A stretch of DNA of 64,000 nt from Candidatus Enterovibrio altilux (GTDB lineage: Bacteria; Pseudomonadota; Gammaproteobacteria; Enterobacterales; Vibrionaceae): assembly GCF_002381345.1 (NCBI RefSeq), contig NZ_CP020660.1:186001-250000 (forward strand), read 5' to 3'. The translations under genes were made by a program, and so were the position numbers. The notes under the pieces are model-generated. The model saw nothing but the letters and a program-made list of their open reading frames with translations. It made no database searches and had not been told where the DNA came from. Shown piece after piece: positions 22,667 to 33,245 of the stretch (the first letter of the stretch is position 1; the number at the start of each line of letters is the position of its first letter).

Positions 22667-23053
22667 TTATAGATAATCTTGGTACAATTCAAGAAAAGTT
22701 TCAACACTACGAAACAGAGTAGCCACCTCAATTATAATGGTTTCCGCTTTTGATTGCGATGAAAGCGAGCCAAATGCAGCATAATAACTGTGTCCGTCAA
22801 TTTCGTTTATGCAGATAGTGCTGAGTGGGAATAGTTTATGGGTACGCAGTATGGTATCATTCAAACGTGGAACATCTTTAACTACATTGTGGGAAAAAAG
22901 GAGTACTTCAACAAGAATTTGTTCTCCTGCAACCGCCAAAAATGCTTCGATGCCATCTTCATTGGTTAGACACAAAGACTTTTCTGCTTCAGCAACACTC
23001 CAACCTTGATGTTCCGTCAATAGTGTTTGCAAATCTTTTAGTTGCCAGGTCAT
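22667..23053 (-). CDS. yjfI: DUF2170 family protein, YjfI type
   Basis: The protein is 128 aa, beginning MTWQLKDLQTLLTEHQGW, with the central block EAFLAVAGEQILVEVLLFS and NDTILRTHKLFPLSTICINE typical of DUF2170 (YjfI). Function unknown. It is the first gene of the operon; a GAGGGA ribosome site precedes the ATG. The family resembles secretion-chaperone folds in shape, but I would not infer a role from that. Confidence 0.87.
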   Translation of the reverse strand: MTWQLKDLQTLLTEHQGWSVAEAEKSLCLTNEDGIEAFLAVAGEQILVEVLLFSHNVVKDVPRLNDTILRTHKLFPLSTICINEIDGHSYYAAFGSLSSQSKAETIIIEVATLFRSVETFLELYQDYL

Positions 23054-23417
23054 AGTGTTCCCTCTTATTGTCTCAACTCATTACGTCAAAATAATAATAC
23101 AAGCTCAACTTTTAGTCAGCAAGCTTTGTTTTTTTGTATTTAGTTACTATTTTATTTTATCTAAATCATTTGTTAACTATTAATATTAAATTGATCTGGA
23201 ATATCAACAAAAATTAGTATAAAGAGTGCCGCATCGAGCTATGTATCAATAAGTTAATTGTGATTTAAGGTAATACTTGCGTTCAATAAATGCACCCATA
23301 ACTTTACCATGCATTTACGTTAATTATGGTATTCAATTATTTGCCTATTTCTGCATTTGAAACGAATGTAAAGGTTCAAGTTCTCCCTCTTAATGCTGTT
23401 TTATGTTCTGAAGTAAA
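23054..23417. other. Upstream region of the yjf operon
   Basis: About 360 AT-rich bases that must hold the operon promoter on the minus strand. I see no clear sigma-54 or sigma-70 pair. No gene is recognisable. Confidence 0.4.
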
Positions 23418-24105
23418 AAACTAATCAATGAGTTACGTTATAAAGCATTAAGCTTACACCAATATTTAAATCTATGGGTAATTTCACTACAAACCACTAA
23501 CTGGAAGTAATTTAATCAAAATTAATCGATCGTGGCTCACTAATATTCTGGATTAATGAAGAAGCTATTTAGCTATGGAATCAAACTAAGCGAGCTAATG
23601 AATGGCAAGTAAAAAATATAGAATTGGTGGGGAGCGGTGTGTTTGATGCAAGCGATATTTAGTGGTAAATATTAAAGACGCATGAAATCATTGTGGCTGA
23701 GTTAAGTGCATCAAATGTGACTGACGGTGAAGTGCTACCTAGCTTACTCAAAGTGATCTGCCTAAAAATTAGTGAAATATAAGCCGATGGTGCTTACGGC
23801 ACCCGACAATGTTACGAAACCATTCGTATTAAATGAGCGGTTTCAATCAACACAAAAAAATGAGGTATGGTTACCAAAAACCTTCCCTATTAAAGGCGTC
23901 AATATTTCGAGTTAGCAAACTACTTAGAGGGACATTGAGCTTAAGAGAGCATAATGCTCAGATTAGCGGGAGATTAGCGAGACTTACGCCATGATAAAAG
24001 CGGCAAATAAACTGATCTGACTAAGTATGCCTAAAACAAAAGTAATTGTTTAATCGTTAATCATGTTGGGATTTGCTATCTGAACTCGAATTAAGAGACA
24101 AAGTC
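23418..24105 (+). mobile_element. Decayed IS5-family copy with internal deletion
   Basis: Plus strand; lacks the first terminal repeat and about 250 internal bases. The right end AAGAGACAAAGTCC closes near 24105. Confidence 0.83.
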
Positions 24106-24659
24106 CACTTTACCGCCAGTTACATTTGATGTACTTGACCCAACAGCAATAATTTCATATGTATTTATATCTACCACTAAATATTACTTGCATTAAACAC
24201 CGCTGTTTTCCATCAACTCCATATTTTTTACTTGCTATTCACCCCTACAGTAGACTTTGAGCTCCATCGAATTAAAGGTTAAGTGCTGGAAGGTTCCTTT
24301 ATTTTGCGTTTTGAGCGCAACGTTAACCGTTTTGGTTCGCTTGCTAATGCATAAATAGTGAAGGCATTACAATGGAAGTTAAGCAAGTTTGAAAACAAAA
24401 TTAATGAATTCTTGCAGACTGCTCGATGGCATTAAAAATATATATTTAATCATGAGATCCGTCGCAATAGCTAAGTCGCTGAATTCATGAAATTTCCCAT
24501 TCATTAATTCGCTTAGTTTGATTGCATAGCTGAATGATGGCCTCTTCATCAACCCAAAGTATTAGCAAGCGACGATTGATTAAAACTTGATTATACTGCT
24601 TCCAGTTAGCTATTTAGAACATAGATTTATCATTTTGTTCCCTTATTTAGGAGACTAAG
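24106..24659 (-). mobile_element. IS5 5' half, inverted
   Basis: Minus-strand fragment running from the mid-transposase region (SAxNVTDG block) to a worn left end near 24659. It abuts right ends of plus-strand material on one side and an internal GTTACC position on the other. Confidence 0.8.
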
Positions 24660-24866
24660 TTACCATAAACAGCAATGGTTTGGATCAAAAAAATGACTCA
24701 GAGAGACATTGATCCTAAGGGATTAGAATGCTCAAATTGGAGCAACTTATGCAACAATAAAAGCATGCAATAAGCTGACAGGGCTAGCTATATCTACAAC
24801 GAGAGTGATTGTCTAATAGTGAATCATGTTGGGATTTGCTATTTGAACCAAAATTAGGGAACAAAG
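24660..24866 (+). mobile_element. IS5 3' fragment starting at the internal GGTTACC site
   Basis: Plus-strand last fifth, beginning TTACCATAAAC and ending at the right end near 24866. The junction with the preceding left end equals the junction at 29737, 35554 and 41999. Confidence 0.8.
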
Positions 24867-24970
24867 TTAGATTTGGTTTAAAATGCACTCAAACCTGTTA
24901 GTTATTCACAGACAGCTACCTACATAAATATCAAACACGAGACTTTATTTTTTTAAACGGATCGTTAATT

Positions 24971-25492
24971 ATGTTAGCTTTTTTCAATGGAATCTCAAAA
25001 ATCCAAGGTCCATGGTTCCTCCTTCTTCTCATTATTATGGGATGTGAATTTTGTGCACTTTACTTTCAGTACGTAATGAAATTAGCACCTTGCGTCATGT
25101 GTATCTACGAACGTGTTGCTATGTTAGGTCTTTTTGTCTCGGTGCTGATAGCTAGCTTCATGCCACAAAACGGACTTTTCCGTTGGTTAGGTTTGATTGG
25201 GTGGGGTCTGTCTTCAGGCTGGGGCTTGAAACTCGCAGTTGAACATGTTAGCTACCAATTTCAGGATCTTTATGGCTTTTTGGGCACAACATGTGATATA
25301 TTTGTGTCATTTCCCTCTTGGGTACCACTAAATAAATGGGCACCATGGATATTTGAAGCAAATGGAAATTGCAGCAAAATTGTATGGAATTTTCTCGATC
25401 TTTCCATGCCACAGTGGTTGGTGATTATTTTTACTGAAATACTCATTTTAAATGTACTTGTAATACTATCACAGTTTTATGGTAAGCATTAA
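24971..25492 (+). CDS. dsbB: Disulfide bond formation protein B
   Basis: Inner-membrane quinone reductase that reoxidises DsbA. The protein is 173 aa with four transmembrane helices. All four catalytic cysteines are present: Cys41-Cys44 (CVMC) in the first periplasmic loop and Cys108 and Cys134 in the second. Arg48 of the YER motif, known to contact quinone, is also there. In vibrios dsbB usually follows nhaB next to fadR; here it stands alone between IS5 remnants, and nhaB is not in the window. Confidence 0.95.
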   Translation: MLAFFNGISKIQGPWFLLLLIIMGCEFCALYFQYVMKLAPCVMCIYERVAMLGLFVSVLIASFMPQNGLFRWLGLIGWGLSSGWGLKLAVEHVSYQFQDLYGFLGTTCDIFVSFPSWVPLNKWAPWIFEANGNCSKIVWNFLDLSMPQWLVIIFTEILILNVLVILSQFYGKH

Positions 25493-25517
25493 CATTGTTT
25501 TCTTTAACACGAAGACT

Positions 25518-26453
25518 TTCTTTGTTTCCTAATTGGCGTGCAGGTAGCCGAGCCTAATATGATTAATTATTAGTCGCTTATTTCGTTTTAGGCATATGAG
25601 ACTTGTCAGCTTATTGAATTTTTTATCATTGTGTAGGTTTCGCCAATCTACGCTGTAAACAGCTAAATTTATTTAATATTCAGGCCTATGGATAAGCTTC
25701 GCTACAAAAAAACTAACTGGAGCAGTATAATAAAGTTTTAATCAATCGTGACTAGCTAACATTGTGATTGATTAAAAAAATTATTCAGTTATGAAATTAA
25801 ACTAAGCAGAGTTGTCATAGAAACCCTCGTTTTTTAATGGCTTAGCCATTACGGTAGTTCTCATGGCCAAACGTGTATTTTCAATGCCATTGAAAAATTT
25901 GTAAGGATTCATTAATGCTGTTTTTAAACTTGCTCAAACAAACCCGCTAAAAAATTAATAAAGATTAGGCAGCGACTTTTACGATACCAGATAATATAAC
26001 AAAACTATTCATATTAAATAAGTGGTTCCAGTCATCCCCCCCCAAAAAATAATTTTTAAAAAGCGAAGTGATACGCGTAATAAAGTAGTTAGTTACAACA
26101 CAGTTAAAATATGTATTAAAAAATGAGTTATGATTACCATACAGATTCCCTATAAGAGATGGCAATATTTCGGAGTTTTGAGCACAAAAACTACTGGGAG
26201 AGACCTTGAGCCTAAGGGAAACACAATATTCAGATTAATGAAATTTCCACAATAATATAAGTGTTAAATACGGTTACCCATGATTATCACTGCTCAGTTA
26301 GCTCGATAATTAAAGAGTTTTTTCATTAATTTAAAATGTACGTGAGATATGATTGATTAAAGTTTGATTATATTGTTTCCTGTGGGTTATTTTGTAGCGA
26401 ACTTGTTTGTAGAGCTGAATATTTAAGTGAACCTAATTTAGAAGATAAAGCCA
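25518..26453 (-). mobile_element. IS5 copy with inverted core
   Basis: Mosaic. 25518-25645 is a minus-strand right end, 25646-26272 is plus-strand core, and 26273-26453 is a minus-strand left end. The first junction lies at AATCT, present in both parental sequences. The core has a large deletion and a run of eight C at 26036-26043. Confidence 0.78.
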
Positions 26454-26534
26454 CTATATAGATAGCTCAAAAAATATATAGTACGATAAATAATATTTCA
26501 GCAGTCAATATCTAAAGTAGAAGCTAGCATTAAA

Positions 26535-26574
26535 TAAAAAAAGTGGCGTACAAAACAGGAGCCTTCTACGCCAT
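26535..26574 (-). terminator. Terminator of the cold-shock gene
   Basis: On the minus strand TGGCGTA (26567-26573) pairs with TACGCCA (26544-26550) and is followed by a run of T (26535-26542). It lies just behind the csp stop codon. Confidence 0.8.
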
Positions 26575-26584
26575 CTTTTAAAAA

Positions 26585-26794
26585 TTATAGAGCCACAACG
26601 TTAGCAGCTTGTGGGCCTTTTTGACCTTGCTCAACTTCGAAAGATACTTTCTGGCCTTCCGCTAAAGTTTTAAAACCTTCTGATGCAATGGCGCGGAAGT
26701 GAACAAATACATCAGCACCACCGTTATCTTGAGTGATGAAACCAAAACCTTTTTCTTCGTTGAACCATTTAACGATACCAGTTGTCTTAGACAT
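26585..26794 (-). CDS. CspA-family cold-shock protein
   Basis: A 69-residue single OB-fold that binds single-stranded RNA and DNA and melts mRNA structure. RNP1 is KGFGFI and RNP2 is VFVHF. It begins [20 protein letters not shown] and ends AANVVAL, as in CspA/CspE paralogues; I cannot tell which paralogue it is. A rho-independent terminator follows. The long spacer upstream (26795 to about 26990) may be the structured leader common in cold-induced csp genes. It is flanked by IS5 remnants on both sides but intact. Confidence 0.95.
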
Positions 26795-27120
26795 TTTGTG
26801 TCCCTTATATATAGAATTAATAATAAATTTTCACGATAATGCGAGGCACTGGCGCTTGAATTATTGAATGTGACGATGAAGCTAAGGGAAACACTAAGGA
26901 TAACGTCGTAACGAAGAAATCTTTGGGTTTTACTTTGGCTTGAAGTTTCATTAATAAATCTGAACATACAGAGCAAAGTATATATTACTCTAACCGAACG
27001 CTTAGTAAAGCATTATTTGTATTTTTTTCAAATACTTTTATTACTTTTTCAAATTTAGTGATTACTAACTCATATTTTGAATATTTCATAACCATATTTT
27101 TCAGAACTATCTATAAAATT
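26795..27120 (-). other. Upstream/leader region of the cold-shock gene
   Basis: About 325 bases. Long leaders of roughly 150 bases are known for cspA-type genes and this space would allow one, but I did not identify a cold box or a promoter with confidence. Confidence 0.35.
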
Positions 27121-28145
27121 AGCTTTGTTTTCTAAATAAGGGAACTCAATTATTAATCTACGCTCTAAACAATTAAATTCATTTAAATATTCAAGTGTAT
27201 GAACAAATTTCGCTACAAAACAACCAATTTGGAGCAGTATAATCACACTTTAATTAATCGTGGCTCAATAATGCTTTGCATTGGTACAGAAAGTATTCAA
27301 CTATGGAATTAAACTAAGCATGGTAATCGTGGAAGACCTCGTTTTTTAGTAACCTTCCATAGCGACGGCTCTCATGGTCAAACGAGTATTCTCAATTTTA
27401 TTGATAAGCCTGTAAAGATTCATTAATTCTATTTTTAAACTGACTTAACTACTATTGTCATATCCTCACTATCTGTGCATTATCATACGAATCAAGATGG
27501 TTAACGTCGTGTTCAAGACGAAAAATAAAGGGACCATTCAGCACTTGGTATTGATTCTACGAAAGCAAAAGTCTTCAGTGAGGGCGAATAGTAGTCAAAA
27601 GTATAGTACTGACGCAAAACGTTGAGTCTAACGCGAGTCACATTGAGTTATAGATATAAATACGTATAAAATTATTGTTACTAATGCTAAGTACTGACTA
27701 AAGTGCTCAAATAGATTCGCCGAAGTATTAATTAGATATCGGGCGATAGTGCTTACGACTCCAAACCATGTTGCGAATCCCATCATATTAAACGAGCGGT
27801 TCCACGCAGACCACCAAGAAAGCAAACAGTTTTTTGAAAACGAGATCATCCACACAATTTTACGGTTAGTTGCCAGAAGTTATACGGTTCAAATCAGTAT
27901 TGAGAAACAAGATATAGTTGTTATAAATAAACGTTCTCTATTAGAGATAGCAATATTTAAAGTCAAAAATTGCTTGACAGAATATAAATTTTTTCATGGA
28001 TCACATTGCTCATATTGGCAAAATTTGCACCATGATAAGAGCGTTAAATCAGCCATCAAGGCTGGTATGTCTAAGCCGCAAGCAATCATTTAATAGTTAA
28101 TCATGTTGGGACTTACTATCTGAACGTGAATTAGGAAACAAAACC
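27121..28145 (+). mobile_element. Decayed IS5-family copy, near full length
   Basis: Plus strand, 1.02 kb. Left end AGCTTTGTTTTCTAAATAAG, right end ATTAGGAAACAAAACC. An in-frame TGA follows KR in the KR-x-V block near 27625. The longest open piece is about 114 codons. Confidence 0.88.
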
Positions 28146-28222
28146 CTATTTTTCGTTACTTTTTCCTTTCATTTTTTCACATTTACGTATTAACCAGCGC
28201 TAATAACTTATGGGTCTAGTTG

Positions 28223-29389
28223 ATGTTTAGAGTTAACAGTACTCCTCGACAAAATTGGAAAAAACTAGCAGATGAATATGGATTTGGCTTCCACACCATG
28301 TATGGCGAGCCATATTGGGATGAATCCGCCTACTACCAGTTTACTTTAAAACAAATTGAACAACATATTGAAACTCCAACAGAAGAGCTTTATCAAATGT
28401 GCTTGGAAGTCGTCAATCATGTTGTCAAAGACGAGTACTGGTTAAAACGGTTCCAAATTCCACAAACTCGCTGGCAAGGCATATTAGACTCTTGGACTAA
28501 ATGCGAACCTTCACTCTATTCAAGGCTCGATTTAGCTTACAACGGCAGCGATAACGCCAAACTATACGAAAATAATGCGGACACCCCAACATCTGTATTT
28601 GAAACAGGTTTTTGGCAATGGGTTTGGTTAGAAGAAATGGTTAACAATGGTAAGATCCGGCAAGATGCAGATCAGTTCAACTTACTACAAGACCTATTGA
28701 TCAATCGGTTTAAAGAATTGGGCCATCGATTTTCAGGCAAAATGCTATATTTTTCTTGCTGTCAGGATACGGAGGAAGATCGAGGAACCGTACAATATAT
28801 GGAAGATTGTGCAAAAGAGGCGGGCCTTCTGTCATCTTTCGTTTTTATTGAAGATATTGGTGTCGATGCCCAAGGTCAGTTTACTGATCGTCAAAATAGA
28901 GTCATCAACTGGATATTCAAACTGTATCCTTGGGAGTTTATGTTTGACGAAGAGTATGAAAAATGCTTAGATACTGCTAATATTAACTGGATGGAACCCA
29001 TGTGGAAGAGCATGATGTCTAACAAAGCGCTTTTGCCCATGCTCTGGAAATTATTTCCCCATCATCCTAACCTACTCGCATCTTATTTTGCTGATGATCC
29101 TGCAAGCAAAAATTTAAATAATTTTGTGGTTAAACCACTCTTTTCTCGTGAAGGTGCCAACATCTCAATCTTTTTGGATGGTAAAGAAACAATGGTAGTC
29201 GATGGTCCATACGGTGAAGAAGGTATGATTATTCAAGCATATCATCCGTTACCAAAATTTAGTGACAACTATACTCTAATTGGAAGTTGGCTAGTTAATG
29301 ACAAAGCTGCCGGTATCTCGATACGGGAAGATACCTCGCTCATCACTCAAAATTTATCACGTTATTTGCCACATATAATTCTTGAATAG
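28223..29389 (+). CDS. yjfC: Glutathionylspermidine synthase-like ATP-grasp ligase, YjfC type
   Basis: The protein is 388 aa from the ATG at 28223 (an in-frame TTG lies one codon earlier). It matches the synthetase half of glutathionylspermidine synthase without the amidase half: GFHTMYGEPYWDESAYY, ENNADTPTSVFE, FKLYPWEFMFDE, EPMWKSMMSNKALLP and the C-terminal GSWLVNDKAAGISIRED. These proteins are ATP-grasp amide ligases; the substrate of YjfC is not known. In E. coli yjfC is the last gene of yjfIJKLMC, directly behind yjfM. Here it lies on the opposite strand, 9 kb from yjfM, which fits an inversion of the segment in between. Confidence 0.88.
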   Translation: MFRVNSTPRQNWKKLADEYGFGFHTMYGEPYWDESAYYQFTLKQIEQHIETPTEELYQMCLEVVNHVVKDEYWLKRFQIPQTRWQGILDSWTKCEPSLYSRLDLAYNGSDNAKLYENNADTPTSVFETGFWQWVWLEEMVNNGKIRQDADQFNLLQDLLINRFKELGHRFSGKMLYFSCCQDTEEDRGTVQYMEDCAKEAGLLSSFVFIEDIGVDAQGQFTDRQNRVINWIFKLYPWEFMFDEEYEKCLDTANINWMEPMWKSMMSNKALLPMLWKLFPHHPNLLASYFADDPASKNLNNFVVKPLFSREGANISIFLDGKETMVVDGPYGEEGMIIQAYHPLPKFSDNYTLIGSWLVNDKAAGISIREDTSLITQNLSRYLPHIILE

Positions 29390-29512
29390 ATAACTGAACA
29401 AGGCTACCGTATTGATCATGTATTCAATACGTTATTATCCGTATAAACTGCTGTATTTTATGGTTATTATTATATCTATAATTGATATCATATGTTATTT
29501 TTACCAACATAT

Positions 29513-29737
29513 GGCTGTGTTCTCTAATTTGAATTCAAATAGCCAATCCCAACATGGTTCACTGTTAGACAATCTCTTTCGTGTCAGGCATACTTAGTCC
29601 TGTCAGCTTATTTAACGCTTCTATCATGACGTTGGTTTCTCTAATCTTAGTTATGTGGTTCCTTAGACTCAATGTCCCTATCAGTAGTTTTTGACTCTAA
29701 CCATTGCTGACTCTGCTAGAGAATGTTTCTCGTAACC
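29513..29737 (-). mobile_element. IS5 3' fragment, inverted
   Basis: Minus-strand right end (GGCTGTGTTCTCTAATTTG) through to the internal GTAACC position at 29732-29737, where it joins the left end of the next copy. Confidence 0.8.
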
Positions 29738-30760
29738 TGCTTGATTTCCTAAATAAGAGAACTAAATTTTTAAGCAACACTGTAAATAGCTAGGCTCACT
29801 TAAATATTCAGGTCTATGAACAATCTTCGCTATAAAATAATTAACTGAAAACAGTATAATAAAGCTTTAATTAATCGTGACTCACTAACATTTTGGATTG
29901 ATGAAGAAGCGATTTAGCTATGAAGTCAAATTAAGTAAGGCAATCATGAGAGACCTCTTTTATTTAGTTACTTAACCATTACGATAACCCTTATGGTTAA
30001 ATATGTATTTTAAATGTTATTGAGAGGTCTGCAAGAATCCGTGGACTCTGTTTTGAAATTTATTAACTTCCATTGTCATACCTTCATTATCCATGGATCA
30101 GCAAGCGAACCCAAACGATTTACGTTACATTCAAGACAAAAAATAAAGGAAGCATACAGTATTTAGCCCTTGATTTTACGGGGCTTAAAATTTACGGTGA
30201 AGGAAAATGGAAAGTAAACAAACATGGTGCTGGTGAGAAACGGTGAGTTTGATGTAAGTTACATTTAGCGGCAGATATAAATACGCATGAAATCGTTACT
30301 GCTGAGTTAAGTGCTAGCCAGTGTGCTCAAATAGACCCGTCGCAGAATCAATGAAATATCAGCCGCTGGTGTTTACGGCACCAGCAATACTACTAAACCG
30401 GCTGTATTAAACAAGCGGCTCCACTCATACCACCAAGAAAAGGAGCAACTTTTGGGGAACTAGGTCATCCGTGTAATTTAGCGATAAGTTACCAGAAGTT
30501 ATACGGTTCCAATCAGCGTTGGAAAGCGGGGGTATAGTTACCATAAATATTCCCTATCAAAGACGGCAATCTATAGAGTCACAAATTACTGGTAGGGGCT
30601 TTGAGTCTAAGGAATCACACAACTCAGATTAGCGAAACTGTTTTCATGATAAAAGCGTTACATAAGCTGACAGGGTCAAGTATGCCTAAAATAAAAATGA
30701 TTATTTAATAGTGAATGATATTGGGATTTGCTATCTAAACTCGCATTAGGAAACAAAGCC
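29738..30760 (+). mobile_element. Decayed IS5-family copy, near full length
   Basis: Plus strand, 1.02 kb, right end ATTAGGAAACAAAGCC. It carries an in-frame TGA after KR near 30243. Together with 29513-29737 it forms a unit with right ends on both sides. Confidence 0.88.
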
Positions 30761-30916
30761 TGTTTTTATTGTTAACTTGGAAAAAATGGTTACATGCAGA
30801 TATACATGCATTGATCAAGCCTGAGTTTCCGACTAAGTTAATCTATTTGATACCTGCAAGCCGAGGTGGATTAGGATAGTATAGAACTTTTATGTAACAA
30901 GAGAATACAAACAGAA

Positions 30917-32584
30917 ATGGTTGAGTACGTTTACACTATGTCGCGCGTTAGCAAATTTGTGCCACCGAAGCACCAAATCTTGAAAAATATCTCCCTATGC
31001 TTTCTCTCTGGCGCCAAAATTGGCGTATTGGGTCTGAACGGAGCAGGTAAATCAACGCTTCTTCGCATTATGGCGAGTATAGACACTGATATCGAAGGTG
31101 AAGCTCGTGTTCAACCTGGTATCAAAGTCGGTTACCTTCCACAGGAACCAAAACTAGACGAAGAGAAAACCGTTCGCGAAACTGTAGAAGAAGCGGTTGC
31201 CGATGTAACTGACGCGCTTTCACGTCTTAATGCAGTTTATGCAGCATATGCTGAACCAGATGCTGATTTTGATGCACTAGCAAAAGAGCAAGGTAATCTG
31301 GAAGCGCTGATTCAAATAAAAGAAGGTCATAACCTTAAAAACGTTCTTAACCGCGCCGCAGATGCACTTCGCCTGCCAGAATGGGGCGTAAAAATTAAGC
31401 ATCTGTCTGGTGGTGAGCGTCGTCGTGTTGCTATCTGTCGGTTATTGTTAGAACAGCCTGATATGCTGCTTCTAGACGAACCAACTAACCACTTGGATGC
31501 TGAATCTGTAGGCTGGTTAGAACGTTTTTTAGTGGATTACAAGGGTACTGTTATAGCGATTACGCATGATCGTTATTTCTTGGATAATGCTGCTAACTGG
31601 ATTTTAGAGCTTGACCGTGGTGAAGGTATTCCATGGGAAGGTAACTACACCTCTTGGCTTGAGCAGAAAGATGCTCGTTTACAACAAGAATCATCACAAG
31701 ACAGCGCTCGCAAAAAGACCATTGAAAAAGAGCTTGAGTGGATTCATCATAATCCTAAGGGTCGTCAAGCTAAATCTAAAGCACGTATGACGCGTTTTGA
31801 AGAATTGAATAACACTGAACATCAAAGACGTAATGAAACCAACGAGTTATTCATCCCTCCCGGCTTGCGTCTGGGTAATAAAGTTATTGAAATTAATAAC
31901 CTAACTAAATCGTTTGGTGAACGCATATTGATTGATGATTTATCGTTTAGCGTACCTAAAGGCGCAATAGTAGGCATCATTGGTGCTAATGGTGCGGGTA
32001 AATCAACCCTGTTCAAAATGCTAAGTGGCACAGAGCAACCTGACAGTGGCACGATTGAACTGGGTGAAACTGTGCAATTGGCGTCAGTTGAACAGTTTCG
32101 TGATAGCATGATTGACTCGAATACGGTTTATCAAGAAATATCTGAAGGTGCGGAAATTATCCGTATTCATAACTTTGAGCTATTGGCTCGTGCTTATTGC
32201 TCCCGTTTTAACTTTAAAGGCAACGATCAACAGAAACATATAGGCGATTTATCAGGTGGTGAGCGTAACCGTGTGCACCTTGCGAAACTGCTAAAATCTG
32301 GTGGTAACGTATTGCTCCTGGATGAACCAACCAATGACTTGGATATAGAAACCCTGCGTGCGTTGGAGGAAGCGTTGCTAGAATTCCCAGGCTGCGTGCT
32401 GGTTATCTCGCACGATCGTTGGTTCCTTGATCGTATTGCGACTCACATTCTGGATTATCGTGATGAAGGTAAAGTACACTTCTTCGAAGGTAACTACAAC
32501 GAATACAATAATTGGCTGAAGATGAAGTTGGGCGCGCAAGCGATACAACCTCATCGCATGAAGTACAAGCGCGTTACCAAGTAA
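30917..32584 (+). CDS. ettA: Energy-dependent translational throttle protein EttA
   Basis: ABC-F ATPase that binds the ribosomal E site and gates entry into elongation according to the ATP/ADP ratio. The protein is 555 aa. It has two ATP-binding cassettes: Walker A GLNGAGKST (about 38-46) and GANGAGKST (about 355-363), signatures LSGGERRRVA and LSGGERNRVH, and Walker B blocks MLLLDEPTNHLD and VLLLDEPTNDLD. The arm between the second helices (AAYAEPDADFDALAKEQG) and the linker (ELEWIHHNPKGRQAKSKAR) are typical of EttA. The C-terminus PHRMKYKRVTK matches E. coli. A terminator follows. Confidence 0.96.
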   Translation: MVEYVYTMSRVSKFVPPKHQILKNISLCFLSGAKIGVLGLNGAGKSTLLRIMASIDTDIEGEARVQPGIKVGYLPQEPKLDEEKTVRETVEEAVADVTDALSRLNAVYAAYAEPDADFDALAKEQGNLEALIQIKEGHNLKNVLNRAADALRLPEWGVKIKHLSGGERRRVAICRLLLEQPDMLLLDEPTNHLDAESVGWLERFLVDYKGTVIAITHDRYFLDNAANWILELDRGEGIPWEGNYTSWLEQKDARLQQESSQDSARKKTIEKELEWIHHNPKGRQAKSKARMTRFEELNNTEHQRRNETNELFIPPGLRLGNKVIEINNLTKSFGERILIDDLSFSVPKGAIVGIIGANGAGKSTLFKMLSGTEQPDSGTIELGETVQLASVEQFRDSMIDSNTVYQEISEGAEIIRIHNFELLARAYCSRFNFKGNDQQKHIGDLSGGERNRVHLAKLLKSGGNVLLLDEPTNDLDIETLRALEEALLEFPGCVLVISHDRWFLDRIATHILDYRDEGKVHFFEGNYNEYNNWLKMKLGAQAIQPHRMKYKRVTK

Positions 32585-32616
32585 CTCGGTTTGTGTCATA
32601 GTAAATACATCAATGT

Positions 32617-32643
32617 AAAAGGGCCATATTATGGCCCTTTTTT
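32617..32643 (+). terminator. Rho-independent terminator after ettA
   Basis: Perfect hairpin GGGCCAT-ATT-ATGGCCC (32621-32637), preceded by A4 and followed by T6. Confidence 0.9.
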
Positions 32644-32711
32644 AAGCTTTGTCGCATAATTTACAAAAGCAACATCTATATTATTCTTTAGATACAATTC
32701 AGCAATTAAGG

Positions 32712-33245
32712 AGCTTTGTTTTTTACTTCAAATTTAGATAACAAATTTTAACATGATGGACGATTAGACAATCATTTTTATGTTAGGCATACTTAGTCCT
32801 GTCTGCTTGTTCAAACAGACTCGCAGAAGAATAAATGAAAGATTAGACAGTGATGCTTATAACCACAGATAATGTTACAAAATTGTTTATATTACATGAA
32901 TAATTTCACTCATTTCACCAAAAAAGAACAATTTAGGAGAAAACTAAGTCATCCGTATAATTTAAAGGTTTGTTACCAGAAGTTATATGGTTAAAACAAG
33001 CATTATAAAACGAGAGGTTAGCTACCATAAATATTTTTTATTAAAAACGACAATGTTTCGAGTTAAAAAATTCCTCAGAGAAACGTTGAGCTTAAAAAAT
33101 CATAATGCTTAGATTAGCGAAACCTGCATCAGGATACAAGGGTTAAGTAAGCTGACCGAGCTTGGTTTGCATAGAACAAAAGCAATTGTTTAATCGTTAA
33201 TCATGTTGAAATTTGCTATTTAAACCCGCATTAGGAAACAAAGCC
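32712..33245 (+). mobile_element. IS5 fragment with right ends on both sides
   Basis: 32712-32810 is a minus-strand right tip; 32811-33245 is the plus-strand 3' half ending ATTAGGAAACAAAGCC. The left half of the element is absent. Its junction differs from the GGTTACC group. Confidence 0.8.

Noticed and set aside
27749-28093. 114-codon plus-strand frame
   Set aside because: It is a broken piece of an IS5 transposase, not an independent gene.
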